This document shows positions 43,077 to 54,030 of a stretch of 64,000 bases of DNA, one piece after another. The notes below the pieces were generated by a model, which made no database searches, was not told the origin of the DNA, and saw nothing but the letters and a program-made list of their open reading frames with translations. Within the stretch, counting starts at the first letter, position 1, and each line of letters opens with the position of its first letter. Source of the stretch: Myxococcota bacterium (GTDB taxonomy: Bacteria; Myxococcota_A; UBA9160; SMWR01); assembly GCA_039030075.1 (NCBI GenBank), contig JBCCEW010000008.1:124001-188000 (forward strand). The letters run 5' to 3'. The translations under genes and the position numbers were made by a program.

Positions 43077-44522
43077 TCAGTCGTGGGTCGGGAACTCGCC
43101 GGCACGCAACCGCGTGAGGTAGGAGTCGAGTTCTCGCTTGACCACGCCCGAGAGCATCACGGCGCCGAAGAGGTTCGGAAAGGCCATCCCGAGGATCATC
43201 ATGTCGCCGAAGTCGACGACCGCTTTGGCTTCGAAGATCGCTCCGAACACGGCAAACAAGAGAAACACGAGCTTGAAGACGCCGATCGAGCCCACCCCGA
43301 ACAGGTGCGCCCAGCACTGCTCGCCGTAGTAGCTCCACGAGATCATGGTGCTGAACGCGAAGAGCACTGCGGTGAACGAGAGCAGCACCGGGAACCAGGG
43401 GAAGACCGTGGCGAACGCCCAGGACGTCATCTGGATCCCCTCGCCCGCGTCGGGCGCGGCGTAGGCGCCGGTCACGACGATCACGAGGCCGGTCATCGTG
43501 CAGACGATGATCGTGTCCACGAAGGGTTCGAGCAGCGCGACGATGCCCTCGCGCACGGGCTCTTCGGTGCGCGCGGCCGAATGGACGATCGCCGCCGAGC
43601 CGGTCCCGGCTTCGTTGCTGAAGGCCGCGCGGCGAAAGCCCTGGATGAGTACGCCGACGAGGCCACCGAAGCCCGCTTCGAGGGAGAAGGCTTCGCCCAC
43701 GATCGTGCCGAGGCCGCTGGCCAGCGAACCCGCGTGGATCAAGAGGATCGAGAGGCCGCAGATCACGTACACGATGCACATCAGCGGCACGAGCGTCGCA
43801 GCGACCTCGCCGATCCGCTTGATGCCACCCACGATCACGAGGCCGACCAGGGCGGCGAGCGCGATGGCGAAGATCCAGTTGCCGGCAGTGCCCGCAAAGA
43901 TCGGGAACACGCTCGCTACCTGCGCGTAGGCCTGGTTGCTCTGGTACATGTTGCCGCCGCCGAAGCTGCCGCCGATGCACATGATCGCGAAGATCACGCC
44001 GAGCCATTGGCCCAGTCGAACCCAGCCGAGTTCGGCGAGGCCGTCGCGCAGGTAGTGCATCGGGCCGCCCGACACGTGTCCGTCTTCGCGGGTGATCCGG
44101 TACTTCTGGCCCAGCGTGCACTCGGCGAACTTCGAACTCATGCCGAGGAAGCCGGCGAGCACCATCCAGAACACGGCGCCCGGACCGCCCACCGCGATCG
44201 CGAAGGCGACGCCGGCGATGTTGCCGAGGCCCACCGTTGCCGAGAGCGCCGCGGAGAGCGCCTGGAAGTGGGAGATCTCTCCGGTTTCGTCCGGGCCCGT
44301 GTAGCGACCGCGCACGCAGTCGAGGGCGTGACGGAATGCGCGGAAGTTCACGAACTGGAAGCGCAGAGTGAAGAACCCGGCGCCCAGGATCAGCCAGAGG
44401 ACCACCAGCGGAACCGACGTCGAATCGGTCCAGAAGGCGACGTCGAAGAAGATCACCGCGTCGAGCGTTGTCACCACGACGTTGGTGAACAGGGCTTCGA
44501 GCCAGCCGACGATGGAGCCCAT
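43077..44522 (-). CDS. Sodium:alanine symporter (AGCS family)
   Basis: A 481-residue membrane transporter with about eleven spans. Family landmarks are ALSATVGLGNIAGVAFAIAVGGPGAVFWM, GGPMHYLRDGL, FRRAAFSNEAGTGSAAIVHSAA and FSTMISWSYYGEQ, all typical of AGCS (AlsT/DagA-like) Na+/amino-acid symporters. It would import alanine or glycine with sodium. It stands alone: the cytochrome gene converges on it and the acyl-CoA synthetase gene is divergent. Confidence 0.93.
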   Translation of the reverse strand: MGSIVGWLEALFTNVVVTTLDAVIFFDVAFWTDSTSVPLVVLWLILGAGFFTLRFQFVNFRAFRHALDCVRGRYTGPDETGEISHFQALSAALSATVGLGNIAGVAFAIAVGGPGAVFWMVLAGFLGMSSKFAECTLGQKYRITREDGHVSGGPMHYLRDGLAELGWVRLGQWLGVIFAIMCIGGSFGGGNMYQSNQAYAQVASVFPIFAGTAGNWIFAIALAALVGLVIVGGIKRIGEVAATLVPLMCIVYVICGLSILLIHAGSLASGLGTIVGEAFSLEAGFGGLVGVLIQGFRRAAFSNEAGTGSAAIVHSAARTEEPVREGIVALLEPFVDTIIVCTMTGLVIVVTGAYAAPDAGEGIQMTSWAFATVFPWFPVLLSFTAVLFAFSTMISWSYYGEQCWAHLFGVGSIGVFKLVFLLFAVFGAIFEAKAVVDFGDMMILGMAFPNLFGAVMLSGVVKRELDSYLTRLRAGEFPTHD

Positions 44523-44647
44523 GGTCCCCCCTTTCTGGGATGGTGGGGGGTGGGGCGAAGCGCGGAAGGTACCTCAGGGGTCCATCGGCCGGCCCGTCGG
44601 TTGCGTTGAGCGCGGGCGTCGAGGGTCGCGTACCTTGCGCCCCCGCC

Positions 44648-46825
44648 ATGAGCCAACCCACCGAAGCGTCCTCCCAAACCCTCTCGGAACACGATTCGAA
44701 GCAGCTACTCGCGGATTACGGGGTGCCGTTGGCTGCCGAACGCCTGGTCTCCGACGCGGACGCGGCGGCCGAAGCCGCCGAAGCCCTCGGCTACCCGGTC
44801 GTGCTCAAGCTCTGCGGCGCGGCTTTCGCCCACAAGACGGAGCGCGACGCCGTGCGGCTCGGGCTGAGCCATCGGGATGCCGTGCTGGAAGCGGCCCAGG
44901 AACTCCTGGCGTCGGTGCGGCCCGAGGACGGCGACGTCAGCCTGCTCGTTGCCGAGCAGGTGCGCGGCAGCCGCGAGCTGATCGCCGGCCTCGTGCGCGA
45001 TCCCCAATTCGGTCCGTGCGTGATGCTCGGGGTGGGCGGCGTGCTGGCCGAGGTGCTCTCGGACGTGGTGTTCGCCGCGGCGCCGCTCGACGCCGCGACC
45101 GCCGACGCGCTTCCCGACGCCCTCGACTCGGCGGCGCTCTTCGCTCCGTTTCGCGGCGAGCCCGCGATCGATCGCAAGGCCCTGTCGGGTCTGCTGCTCG
45201 GGCTCTCGCGCCTCGCCGCCGAGCGCCCGGACGTGGTGTCGGTCGACCTCAACCCGCTGATCGTGCGCGACGGCGTGCCGCTGGCCGTCGACGCCCTCGT
45301 CGAGTTGGCACCGGGGGCGTCGGCACCCCCGTCTCGACCGCCGCGACCGAGCGACGCCGACGTCCTCGAGCGCTTCCGCCCGCTCTTCCACCCGAAGGGC
45401 ATCGCCGTCGCCGGCGCTTCGACCCACCCGGGGAAGTTCGGCTTCGTCTCGCTGCACAACATTCGCCGCTTCGGCTACGAGGGCGCGCTGTTCCCGGTCA
45501 ACCGCGACGGTGCCGAGGTGCTGGGCCAGCCGAGTGTGCGCGACATCTCGGAGATCCCCGACGGCGCCGCCGACCTGGTCTTCGTCTGTACCCCCTACCA
45601 GGCGAACATCGATCTCCTGAAGGCGTGTGCCGCGAAGGGCATCCGCGCGGCGTTCATCGCGAGCGGCGGCTACGGCGAAGCGGGAGAGGAGGGACGCGCG
45701 CGGCAGGAAGAGCTGGTGGCTCTCGCCGACGAGCTCGGTGTGCTGGTCGCCGGACCGAACGGGCAGGGCGTGATCTCGACGCCGGTCAAGATGTGCGCCC
45801 AGATCGTCGCGCCCTACCCGCCGCCGGGTCGGATCTCGGTCGCGAGCCAGAGCGGCAATCTCGTGTCCTCGTTCCTGAACTACGCGGTCGAGTCGGGCAT
45901 CGGCATCAGCAAGGCGATCTCCTGTGGCAATTCAGCGCAGACGACCCTCGCCGACTATCTCGATTACTTTGCGGCCGATCCCGAGACCGACGTGGCGCTC
46001 ACCTACCTGGAGGGTGTGCGTGACGGCGCGGGCTTCATCGAGTCGGCACGGGCCTTCACCGCGCGCAAGCCGCTGGTGATGGTGAAGGGGGGTGTCGCGA
46101 GCGAGGGCGCGCGTGCGGCGGCGAGCCACACCGGTTCCCTCGCGAGTGACGACCGCGTCTTCGACGGCGTCTGCCGTCAGCACGGCATCTGCCGCGCACC
46201 CACCGTCGAAGAGGCCTACGAGTGGGCGGCCACCTTCGCGACCCAGCCGCTGCCGACGGGACGTCGGGTGGTCGTGTTCACGACTGCCGGCGGTTGGGGC
46301 GTACTCGCCGCCGACGCCTGCGCCGAGGCGGGCCTCGAGCTGATCAAGTTGCCCGACGCGGTGCGCGAGAAGATCGACACGCTCGTCCCACCGCGCTGGA
46401 GCCGCAACAACCCGATCGATCTCGCGGGCGGCGAGACCCGCGACACGATTCCGGAAGTGCTCGACATCCTGTGCGCACACCCGGAGGTCGACGCCGTCAT
46501 TCAGCTCGGGATCGGCATCCAGGCGGCTTCGGCCCACGTGCTGCGCAGCGGCGAGTTCTACCCGGAGCACGGACTCGAGCGGATCGTGGCCTTCCACGAA
46601 CGTCAGGACCGGCGCTACGCGCAGGCGGCCCGCGAAGCGTCCGAGCGCCACGGGAAGCCGGTGCTCACCGCCACCGAGCTGGTCCACACCGATCGGCACT
46701 ACGGAAACCCGGGTCCGCGCGGCGTCCTCGAAGAGGGACGCTTCTGCTACGCGAGCGCGCACCGCGCCATCCGCGCCCTGCGCGCGATGGTCGACTACGC
46801 CGAGTTCCGCCAGTCGCGCGGATAG
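44648..46825 (+). CDS. ADP-forming acetate/acyl-CoA ligase, single chain, ATP-grasp first
   Basis: A 725-residue fusion of the two ACD subunits. Residues about 10-225 are the ATP-grasp (beta) domain (LLADYGVPLAAERLV, GYPVVLKLCGAAFAHKTE, VDLNPLIV). Residues about 240-375 are the CoA-binding domain (FHPKGIAVAGASTHPGKFG), followed by succinyl-CoA-ligase-like domains with VASQSGNLVSSFL and the phosphorylatable His in AASHTGSLASDD. The enzyme would interconvert acyl-CoA + ADP + Pi and acid + CoA + ATP. The beta-alpha order is the reverse of the common bacterial alpha-beta arrangement. It starts at ATG 44648 and is monocistronic. Confidence 0.87.
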   Translation: MSQPTEASSQTLSEHDSKQLLADYGVPLAAERLVSDADAAAEAAEALGYPVVLKLCGAAFAHKTERDAVRLGLSHRDAVLEAAQELLASVRPEDGDVSLLVAEQVRGSRELIAGLVRDPQFGPCVMLGVGGVLAEVLSDVVFAAAPLDAATADALPDALDSAALFAPFRGEPAIDRKALSGLLLGLSRLAAERPDVVSVDLNPLIVRDGVPLAVDALVELAPGASAPPSRPPRPSDADVLERFRPLFHPKGIAVAGASTHPGKFGFVSLHNIRRFGYEGALFPVNRDGAEVLGQPSVRDISEIPDGAADLVFVCTPYQANIDLLKACAAKGIRAAFIASGGYGEAGEEGRARQEELVALADELGVLVAGPNGQGVISTPVKMCAQIVAPYPPPGRISVASQSGNLVSSFLNYAVESGIGISKAISCGNSAQTTLADYLDYFAADPETDVALTYLEGVRDGAGFIESARAFTARKPLVMVKGGVASEGARAAASHTGSLASDDRVFDGVCRQHGICRAPTVEEAYEWAATFATQPLPTGRRVVVFTTAGGWGVLAADACAEAGLELIKLPDAVREKIDTLVPPRWSRNNPIDLAGGETRDTIPEVLDILCAHPEVDAVIQLGIGIQAASAHVLRSGEFYPEHGLERIVAFHERQDRRYAQAAREASERHGKPVLTATELVHTDRHYGNPGPRGVLEEGRFCYASAHRAIRALRAMVDYAEFRQSRG

Positions 46826-46851
46826 GGACGCGCCCGGGCGGCGACGACAGG

Positions 46852-46860
46852 TGGTATGGT
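46852..46860 (+). promoter_or_regulatory. Possible extended -10 promoter of the SBP56/mto gene
   Basis: TGGTATGGT has the TG of an extended -10 and four of six core bases, 26 nt before the GTG at 46887. No -35 element is evident. Confidence 0.25.
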
Positions 46861-46886
46861 GCTCTCATCCAAGGGGAGGGAATGCC

Positions 46887-48236
46887 GTGCCGATGCTCTC
46901 GCACTTCGGAACGACGGGATTCGGTTCGCTGGGGCGGACGCTGGCGCACCTGGGGCTGCTGTTCGCCGGGGTGGTCCTCGCAGCGGGAAGCGCGCTCGCC
47001 GACGAGACCTGTCAGTCGCCCTACATGCCCAAGCTCTCGGGGCAGGAAGACTACGTCTACGTCTGGACCCTCGGCATCGAGGGGATGGGTGACGGCTCGG
47101 ACAAGCTCGTCACGGTCGGCGCCAACCCGGCCCGACCCGACTACGGGAAGGTCGTGGCCTCGGCTTCGGTCGGCGGACGCCACGAGGCCCACCACGGCGG
47201 CTTCACCGACGACCGCCGGCACCTCTGGGTGGGCGGTCTGGACACGAGCCACATCTTCGTGTTCGACGTGGCGACGGATCCCGCGAAACCGCGGCTGGTG
47301 AAGACGATCGACGACTTCCCCGAAGCGACGGGCGGGGTCGTCGGACCGCACGGCTACTACGCGCTGCCCGGGCGCATGCTGATTCCGGCCCTGTCCAACG
47401 CCAAGGACCTCGGCGGCAAGACGGCCCTGGTCGAGTACTCGAACGAAGGGGAGTACATCCGCACGATCTGGATGCCCGAGGAAGCGCCCTACGGCTACGA
47501 CGCCCGCGTGAACGCGACGCTCAACCGCCTGCTGACGTCGTCCTTCACCGGCCACGCGAACTACATGCGCAAGCTTCCCGAGCTGATGGGAGACGCAGAG
47601 GCGATGAAGCGCTTCGGCAACGAGGTGGTGGTCTGGGACTTCCACGCGCGCAAGCCGCTCCAGGTGCTGGAGATCCCGGGGGCGCCGCTCGAGATTCGCT
47701 GGGCGTTGGATCCGCGTCACGAGTACGCGTTCATCGAGGCCGCGCTGACGGGGAAGCTCTGGGGTGTGTTCCGCAAGCCCGACGGCAGCTTCGAGGCGGT
47801 CGAGGTCGCGGACATCGGTCCGCCCGAAGCGCAGCCGCTGCTGGCCGTCGACATCAGCATCTCGTCGGATGACAAGTTCCTCTTCGTCGACACCTTCATG
47901 GACGGCAAGGTTCGCGTCTTCGACATCGAGAACCCGCGCGCCCCGAAGCTGATCTACGAGCGCAAGATCGGCGCCCAGGTGAACATGGTGAGCCAGTCCT
48001 GGGACGGCAAGCGGATCTACTTCACGTCGTCACTGCTCGCGAACTGGGATGGTGTGGGTGGGAACGACGAGCAGTTCCTGCGCGCGTTCACCTGGGACGG
48101 GAAGGCGTTGTCGCCGACCTTCGACATCGACTTCCGCGCCGAGAAGCTGGGACGACCGCATCTGATGCGGTTCGGGCAGCTCGGTTTCTGGGCCGGCCGC
48201 GACGCGGCCGGGGCTTCCGTCGCCGCGCTGCCGTGA
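46887..48236 (+). CDS. SBP56 / methanethiol oxidase family protein, exported
   Basis: A 449-residue protein of the selenium-binding protein 56 family, whose bacterial member MtoX oxidises methanethiol to formaldehyde, H2S and H2O2. A signal peptide ends near ALADE; the mature protein begins with CQSPYMPKLSGQEDYVYVWT, the family's N-terminal signature. GGRHEAHHGGFTDD supplies His residues likely to bind copper, and SSFTGHANYM and EIRWALDP are conserved. I chose the GTG at 46887, 6 nt after GGGAGGG; the ATG at 46893 is close. It overlaps a SCO1/SenC gene by 4 nt, matching the mtoX-senC arrangement in methanethiol-oxidising bacteria. MauG, the third gene there, is missing here. Confidence 0.88.
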   Translation: MPMLSHFGTTGFGSLGRTLAHLGLLFAGVVLAAGSALADETCQSPYMPKLSGQEDYVYVWTLGIEGMGDGSDKLVTVGANPARPDYGKVVASASVGGRHEAHHGGFTDDRRHLWVGGLDTSHIFVFDVATDPAKPRLVKTIDDFPEATGGVVGPHGYYALPGRMLIPALSNAKDLGGKTALVEYSNEGEYIRTIWMPEEAPYGYDARVNATLNRLLTSSFTGHANYMRKLPELMGDAEAMKRFGNEVVVWDFHARKPLQVLEIPGAPLEIRWALDPRHEYAFIEAALTGKLWGVFRKPDGSFEAVEVADIGPPEAQPLLAVDISISSDDKFLFVDTFMDGKVRVFDIENPRAPKLIYERKIGAQVNMVSQSWDGKRIYFTSSLLANWDGVGGNDEQFLRAFTWDGKALSPTFDIDFRAEKLGRPHLMRFGQLGFWAGRDAAGASVAALP

Positions 48237-48880
48237 CGCGCGCGGGGGTCGCCGCGGCGCTCTGCGTGGGGCTCCTGCCGTTCGGCGGGTTCGGGCACGC
48301 GGCGGATCCTCCGGGAGTCGCGCGTTTCGAGGCGCCGGCAGCCGGGACCTACGAGCTCCCCCCGATCGACCGCGTGTCCGAGCACGGGCTGCTGGACTCG
48401 TCGGGCGGGACGGCGCCGCTCCTCGGCCTGGCGGCGGGAGAGGTGGCGCTGGTGTCCTTCGTCTACCTCTCGTGCGGCGAAGCCTGCCCGCTGGCCACGG
48501 CGACACTGCACCGGCTGGACCGGTTGCTCGCCTCGGATGCGGCGCTGGCTTCACGCGTGCAGCTCGTGACCGTGAGCTTCGACCCCGCGCGCGACACGCC
48601 CGAGCGCATGGCGGAGCTCGCCCAGGGGCTGGCACCGAAGGGGCGCTGGCGTTTTCTCACCGCCGAAGACACCGAGTCCCTGGCTCCCGTGCTCGCCGAC
48701 TTCGGCCAGGACGCCGTGTGGCTGCCGCCCGGGGGCGTCGCGCCCGAGCGTCTCCGCCACGTGTTGAAGGTATTCCTCGTCGATGCGGATCGCCGGGTGC
48801 GGAACATCTACAGCACCGGCTTCCTCGATGTGCGTCTCGTGATCAACGATGTCCGTACCGTACTCGGCGCGGTGCCCTGA
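48233..48880 (+). CDS. SCO1/SenC copper-delivery protein
   Basis: A 215-residue exported thioredoxin-fold protein. A signal peptide (VAAALCVGLLPFGGFGHA) precedes the SCO domain: VSFVYLSCGEACPLA carries the copper motif C-G-E-A-C, VTVSFDPARDTPERM is a family hallmark, and the His in RLRHVLKVFLVD is the third ligand. It begins with a GTG overlapping the stop of the SBP56 gene (GTGA). The tight linkage suggests it loads copper into that enzyme. It converges with the DUF3604 gene 9 nt away. Confidence 0.88.
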   Translation: MTRAGVAAALCVGLLPFGGFGHAADPPGVARFEAPAAGTYELPPIDRVSEHGLLDSSGGTAPLLGLAAGEVALVSFVYLSCGEACPLATATLHRLDRLLASDAALASRVQLVTVSFDPARDTPERMAELAQGLAPKGRWRFLTAEDTESLAPVLADFGQDAVWLPPGGVAPERLRHVLKVFLVDADRRVRNIYSTGFLDVRLVINDVRTVLGAVP

Positions 48881-48889
48881 TGAAGTCGC

Positions 48890-51145
48890 TCAGCGCTGGG
48901 CGACCTCGGCGGGCTTCGCTGCGGGAGCGTGGCCGATGAAGATCGGCGACGACCAGGCGCGCTCTTCGGTCTCGGCGAGGCAGTCCTCGCTGTCGTCCAG
49001 GTCGCGGCAGGGCGAGACGGCGATGCAGCGCCCGTCGTCGTCGCGTTCGCAGCCGAGGGGGTCGGCCCCGACGGCGGGGCTCGGCGCCTCGATAGCGCGC
49101 ACGTAGTAGAGCGCGTCGCGACCCGATCCCGCGAACTCCGGGTCCGCGAAAGTGACGGTGCAGCCGGCCGGGTCGCCGTCGCACGCGAAGACCCGCCAGG
49201 GATCTTCGACGAGCTTTTCGATCGGTTCGCCCGGGCGCTCCTGCGGCCGGATCCGAACGACCTCGATGCGCGTGATCGGCCGCCGTCGATCGCTCGGGTG
49301 GTAGCACTCGCCGCCACACATCGCGGCGATCGTGTCCTCGCCGAGGGCCTCGACGCTGTCAGCGGGGCAGCCCGGCTTCTGTTCGAAGGATCCCACCGCG
49401 CGCGCCTGGAAGATCGGTGCCACCGGGAGCTTCGCTTCGCCGCCCATCGCGAGGGTCTGGCCGCGCGAACCCGGCGGGTTCAAGAGGTCGAACCACAGGA
49501 GGATCCGCGGACCGCTCGTGCCGTACACCTCCTTGCGCTGCATCGCGTCCCACACGGCGGCGCGGCCACGCCCCTCGCTGTGCACGGCGATCAGGCCTCC
49601 GGTCAGGAAGAAGGAGCTGCCGCGCTCCTGTTCGCGCTGGGCGAAGATCGGGAACTCGCTGGTGGCGGCGTCGAAGGCGCGCGACTCGGGCGTGGCGGGC
49701 TCGTCGATCTCGGCGGCGAAGCCGATGTTGTGGAACGCGCGATCGATCCGGGCCTCGGTCATCTCGACGCGGTCGTACTCCTTGTAGCCCGTGCCGGGAC
49801 GACCGGTGTGGTTGTCGCTCGAGGCCATGAACCCGAACTCGAAGCGGCGCGGGTTCGCCGGGTCGTCGAAGTTGCGGAGCGCCATGATGTACTGAGCCGA
49901 GCCCTTCGGGCGGTAGTTGAACGAGGGCTGGAAGCAGTCCGTGCACTGGCTCGAGTCGAGCCAGTCGTTCGGCAGGGATCCCGGCACGGTGAGGTGTCCG
50001 GCGAGGTCGGCCTCGGCGTAGTTTTGTCGCGCGACGGCGGCGCGTTCGGCGCAGGTGGCCTCGCTTTCCCCGGCGTCGCTGCAGCGCTCGGCGATGATCT
50101 CGCCCGCGCGCCAACAGCTCGGCACGAAGTCCTTCGTGGGGTCGGGACAGCGGGGCTCGCCGTCTGGCCCGAACGCCACTTCCTGCCACGACCGGTACTC
50201 CTCCGAGTTTCCGTGGCCCGAGAACACCTCGATCAGGGTCTGTCGTTTCGGGTCGTGCATGGCGCCGACCAGCTGCTTGTCCCAGGCCGAGCCCTGTGGC
50301 GTGTACGCGCCCCAGGTCGTGCCGTGAGGAATCACGATCGAGGTGAAGCCCCAGTCGTCGAGGCGGCTGTAGAGCTCTGCCGGCGTCTTCACCGAGTCGC
50401 GGCAGCCTGCTTCCTGCTCGCGCACCGGGTTGCCGAGCGGGCAGTCGGGATACTCGAGCATGTCCCGCATGAACTTGACCGTGTCGAAGGTCGGCTGTCC
50501 CGGCCGCAGCAACCCGGCAAGCCCCATCAGGATGGCGGGAGGTGCTTCGGTGAGATCGGGCGCGACGATGTTCGCGGCGGCGATCGGTCGATCGGGAACC
50601 TCGCCGAGGTCGCGCAGGACGACGTTCTTGTGGCCGTAGTGGTTGTCCGGGTTCGAACCCATCTGGGTCCACTCCCAGCCGAGGAAGGGCACCATGTCGG
50701 CGTCGTCTCCACCGCCGGACACGTCCTCGCACTGTCGGATCGCTTCGACCGTTTGTTCCCACTTCCAGGGCGTGAGGCCGACGGCGTGATCGTTGATGCT
50801 CCAGAAGTCGAGGGCCGAACAGAAGCGTGCGTAGTCGCAGGCGTGGCTGATCGGCTTCGCGCCCGATCCCGCGGATGCGGGCAGCGCCATCCCGAAAGCG
50901 TCGGGCGAGAAGGTCGAGTGGACGTGGAGGTCCCCGAACAGGATCTGCTTCGGGCGTGCCACGCCGATCTCGCGGGCGGCCTGGGTCTGGCGCCCGTCTC
51001 CGGCCGAGACGAGGTCGGCGTCTCGGGTCTGCTCGGTCGCGACGCCTTCCTCCCAGAAGTCTCCCGCGGCCCCGGACCCGACCCAGACCAGCCAGCCGAT
51101 GAAAACGGCGAGAACGACGACGGCGATCAGAGCGAAGCGAGCCAT
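48890..51145 (-). CDS. DUF3604 family exported protein
   Basis: A 751-residue protein anchored or exported by an N-terminal hydrophobic segment (about 4-22). The PHP-like metal motifs are clear: LFGDLHVHSTFSPDAFG, WSINDHAVGLTPW, IEVFSGHGNSEEYRSW and MASSDNHTGRPGTGY. The DUF3604 family is related to PHP phosphoesterases and has no settled function. Several Cys pairs (CPDPTKDFVPSC, CTDC, CGGEC) fit an oxidising periplasmic location. It is monocistronic, with 71 nt to the upstream xthA gene. Confidence 0.87.
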   Translation of the reverse strand: MARFALIAVVVLAVFIGWLVWVGSGAAGDFWEEGVATEQTRDADLVSAGDGRQTQAAREIGVARPKQILFGDLHVHSTFSPDAFGMALPASAGSGAKPISHACDYARFCSALDFWSINDHAVGLTPWKWEQTVEAIRQCEDVSGGGDDADMVPFLGWEWTQMGSNPDNHYGHKNVVLRDLGEVPDRPIAAANIVAPDLTEAPPAILMGLAGLLRPGQPTFDTVKFMRDMLEYPDCPLGNPVREQEAGCRDSVKTPAELYSRLDDWGFTSIVIPHGTTWGAYTPQGSAWDKQLVGAMHDPKRQTLIEVFSGHGNSEEYRSWQEVAFGPDGEPRCPDPTKDFVPSCWRAGEIIAERCSDAGESEATCAERAAVARQNYAEADLAGHLTVPGSLPNDWLDSSQCTDCFQPSFNYRPKGSAQYIMALRNFDDPANPRRFEFGFMASSDNHTGRPGTGYKEYDRVEMTEARIDRAFHNIGFAAEIDEPATPESRAFDAATSEFPIFAQREQERGSSFFLTGGLIAVHSEGRGRAAVWDAMQRKEVYGTSGPRILLWFDLLNPPGSRGQTLAMGGEAKLPVAPIFQARAVGSFEQKPGCPADSVEALGEDTIAAMCGGECYHPSDRRRPITRIEVVRIRPQERPGEPIEKLVEDPWRVFACDGDPAGCTVTFADPEFAGSGRDALYYVRAIEAPSPAVGADPLGCERDDDGRCIAVSPCRDLDDSEDCLAETEERAWSSPIFIGHAPAAKPAEVAQR

Positions 51146-51216
51146 GGGACCTCCGGGCGGGTGAGGCCCCGAAGGCTACGGCAGCTGCCGGGCTCGCGCC
51201 GGGTGGAACGGCGGGG

Positions 51217-52017
51217 TCAGTCGAGGATCGCGGGGTCGAGATCGACGCCCACCGGGACGTGGTCCGAACCGGTGACGTCTTTCTGGATGAACGCGCCGCG
51301 CAGGAAGGGCATCGCGTTCGGCGAAGCGAGGACGTAGTCGATGCGCCAGCCGACGTTCTTCGCGCGCATGCCGAAGCGCTGGCTCCACCAGCTGTAGTGG
51401 CCTTCCCCCGGTTCGAAGTGCCGGAAGGTGTCGACCCAGCCAGCGTCCATCCAGCGGTCGAGTTCGGCGCGCTCCTCGGGGAGGAAGCCGCTGTTCTTCA
51501 CGTTCCCCTTCGGGCGCGCCAGGTCGATCTCGCGGTGGGCGGTGTTGAGGTCGCCCATCACCAGCACGCGCTTTCCGCCGCGGCGTAGGCGCTGCACGCG
51601 ATCGAAGACCGCGCGGTAGAAGTCGAGCTTGTAGGGGACACGGCTGTTGTCGCGCTCGTTGCCGCTGCCCTTCGGAAAGTAGCCGTTCACTACCACGAGC
51701 TTGCCGAAGCGCGCGAACTGCACCCGCCCCTCGGCGTCGAAACGTGCCTCGTCGAGCGATGTGTCGACGCGGTCGGCGGCACTCTTGCTGTAGATGCCGA
51801 CGCCGCTGTAGCCGAGGCGCTCGCCGGGAAAGAAGTGGGTGTGCCAGCGCTTCGGCGCGCGGACGTCGTCGGGCAGCTGGTCTTCGAGGGCGCGCACTTC
51901 CTGGAGGCCCACGATGTCGGCGCGCGAGGCCCGGAGCCAGTCGGCGAAGCCCTTCTTCGCGCAGGCGCGGAGCCCGTTCACGTTCCAGGACACGACGCGG
52001 AGGTTCTTCTTGGGCAT
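51217..52017 (-). CDS. xthA: Exodeoxyribonuclease III
   Basis: A 266-residue AP endonuclease/exonuclease of the EEP family. Motifs run in order: VVSWNVNGLRA, IVGLQEVRA (metal Glu), VNGYFPKG, MGDLNTAHREIDLARPK (catalytic Asp and Asn), and GSDHVPVGVDL (catalytic His). It cleaves DNA at abasic sites and removes 3' blocks in base excision repair. The ATG at 52017 is 20 nt after the speA stop on the same strand, so the two may be cotranscribed. Confidence 0.95.
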   Translation of the reverse strand: MPKKNLRVVSWNVNGLRACAKKGFADWLRASRADIVGLQEVRALEDQLPDDVRAPKRWHTHFFPGERLGYSGVGIYSKSAADRVDTSLDEARFDAEGRVQFARFGKLVVVNGYFPKGSGNERDNSRVPYKLDFYRAVFDRVQRLRRGGKRVLVMGDLNTAHREIDLARPKGNVKNSGFLPEERAELDRWMDAGWVDTFRHFEPGEGHYSWWSQRFGMRAKNVGWRIDYVLASPNAMPFLRGAFIQKDVTGSDHVPVGVDLDPAILD

Positions 52018-52037
52018 GGGCTCAGGCGTCGCCGCGC

Positions 52038-53936
<1,899 letters not shown>

Positions 53937-54030
53937 GGGCTTCACACTCCGCGCGGAGGCGCGCAAAGTGTAGATGGGACCCTGTTTGGACGCCCGCGGA
54001 AGCCGCAGTCGGGAGGGTCGTCTGCGCGGC

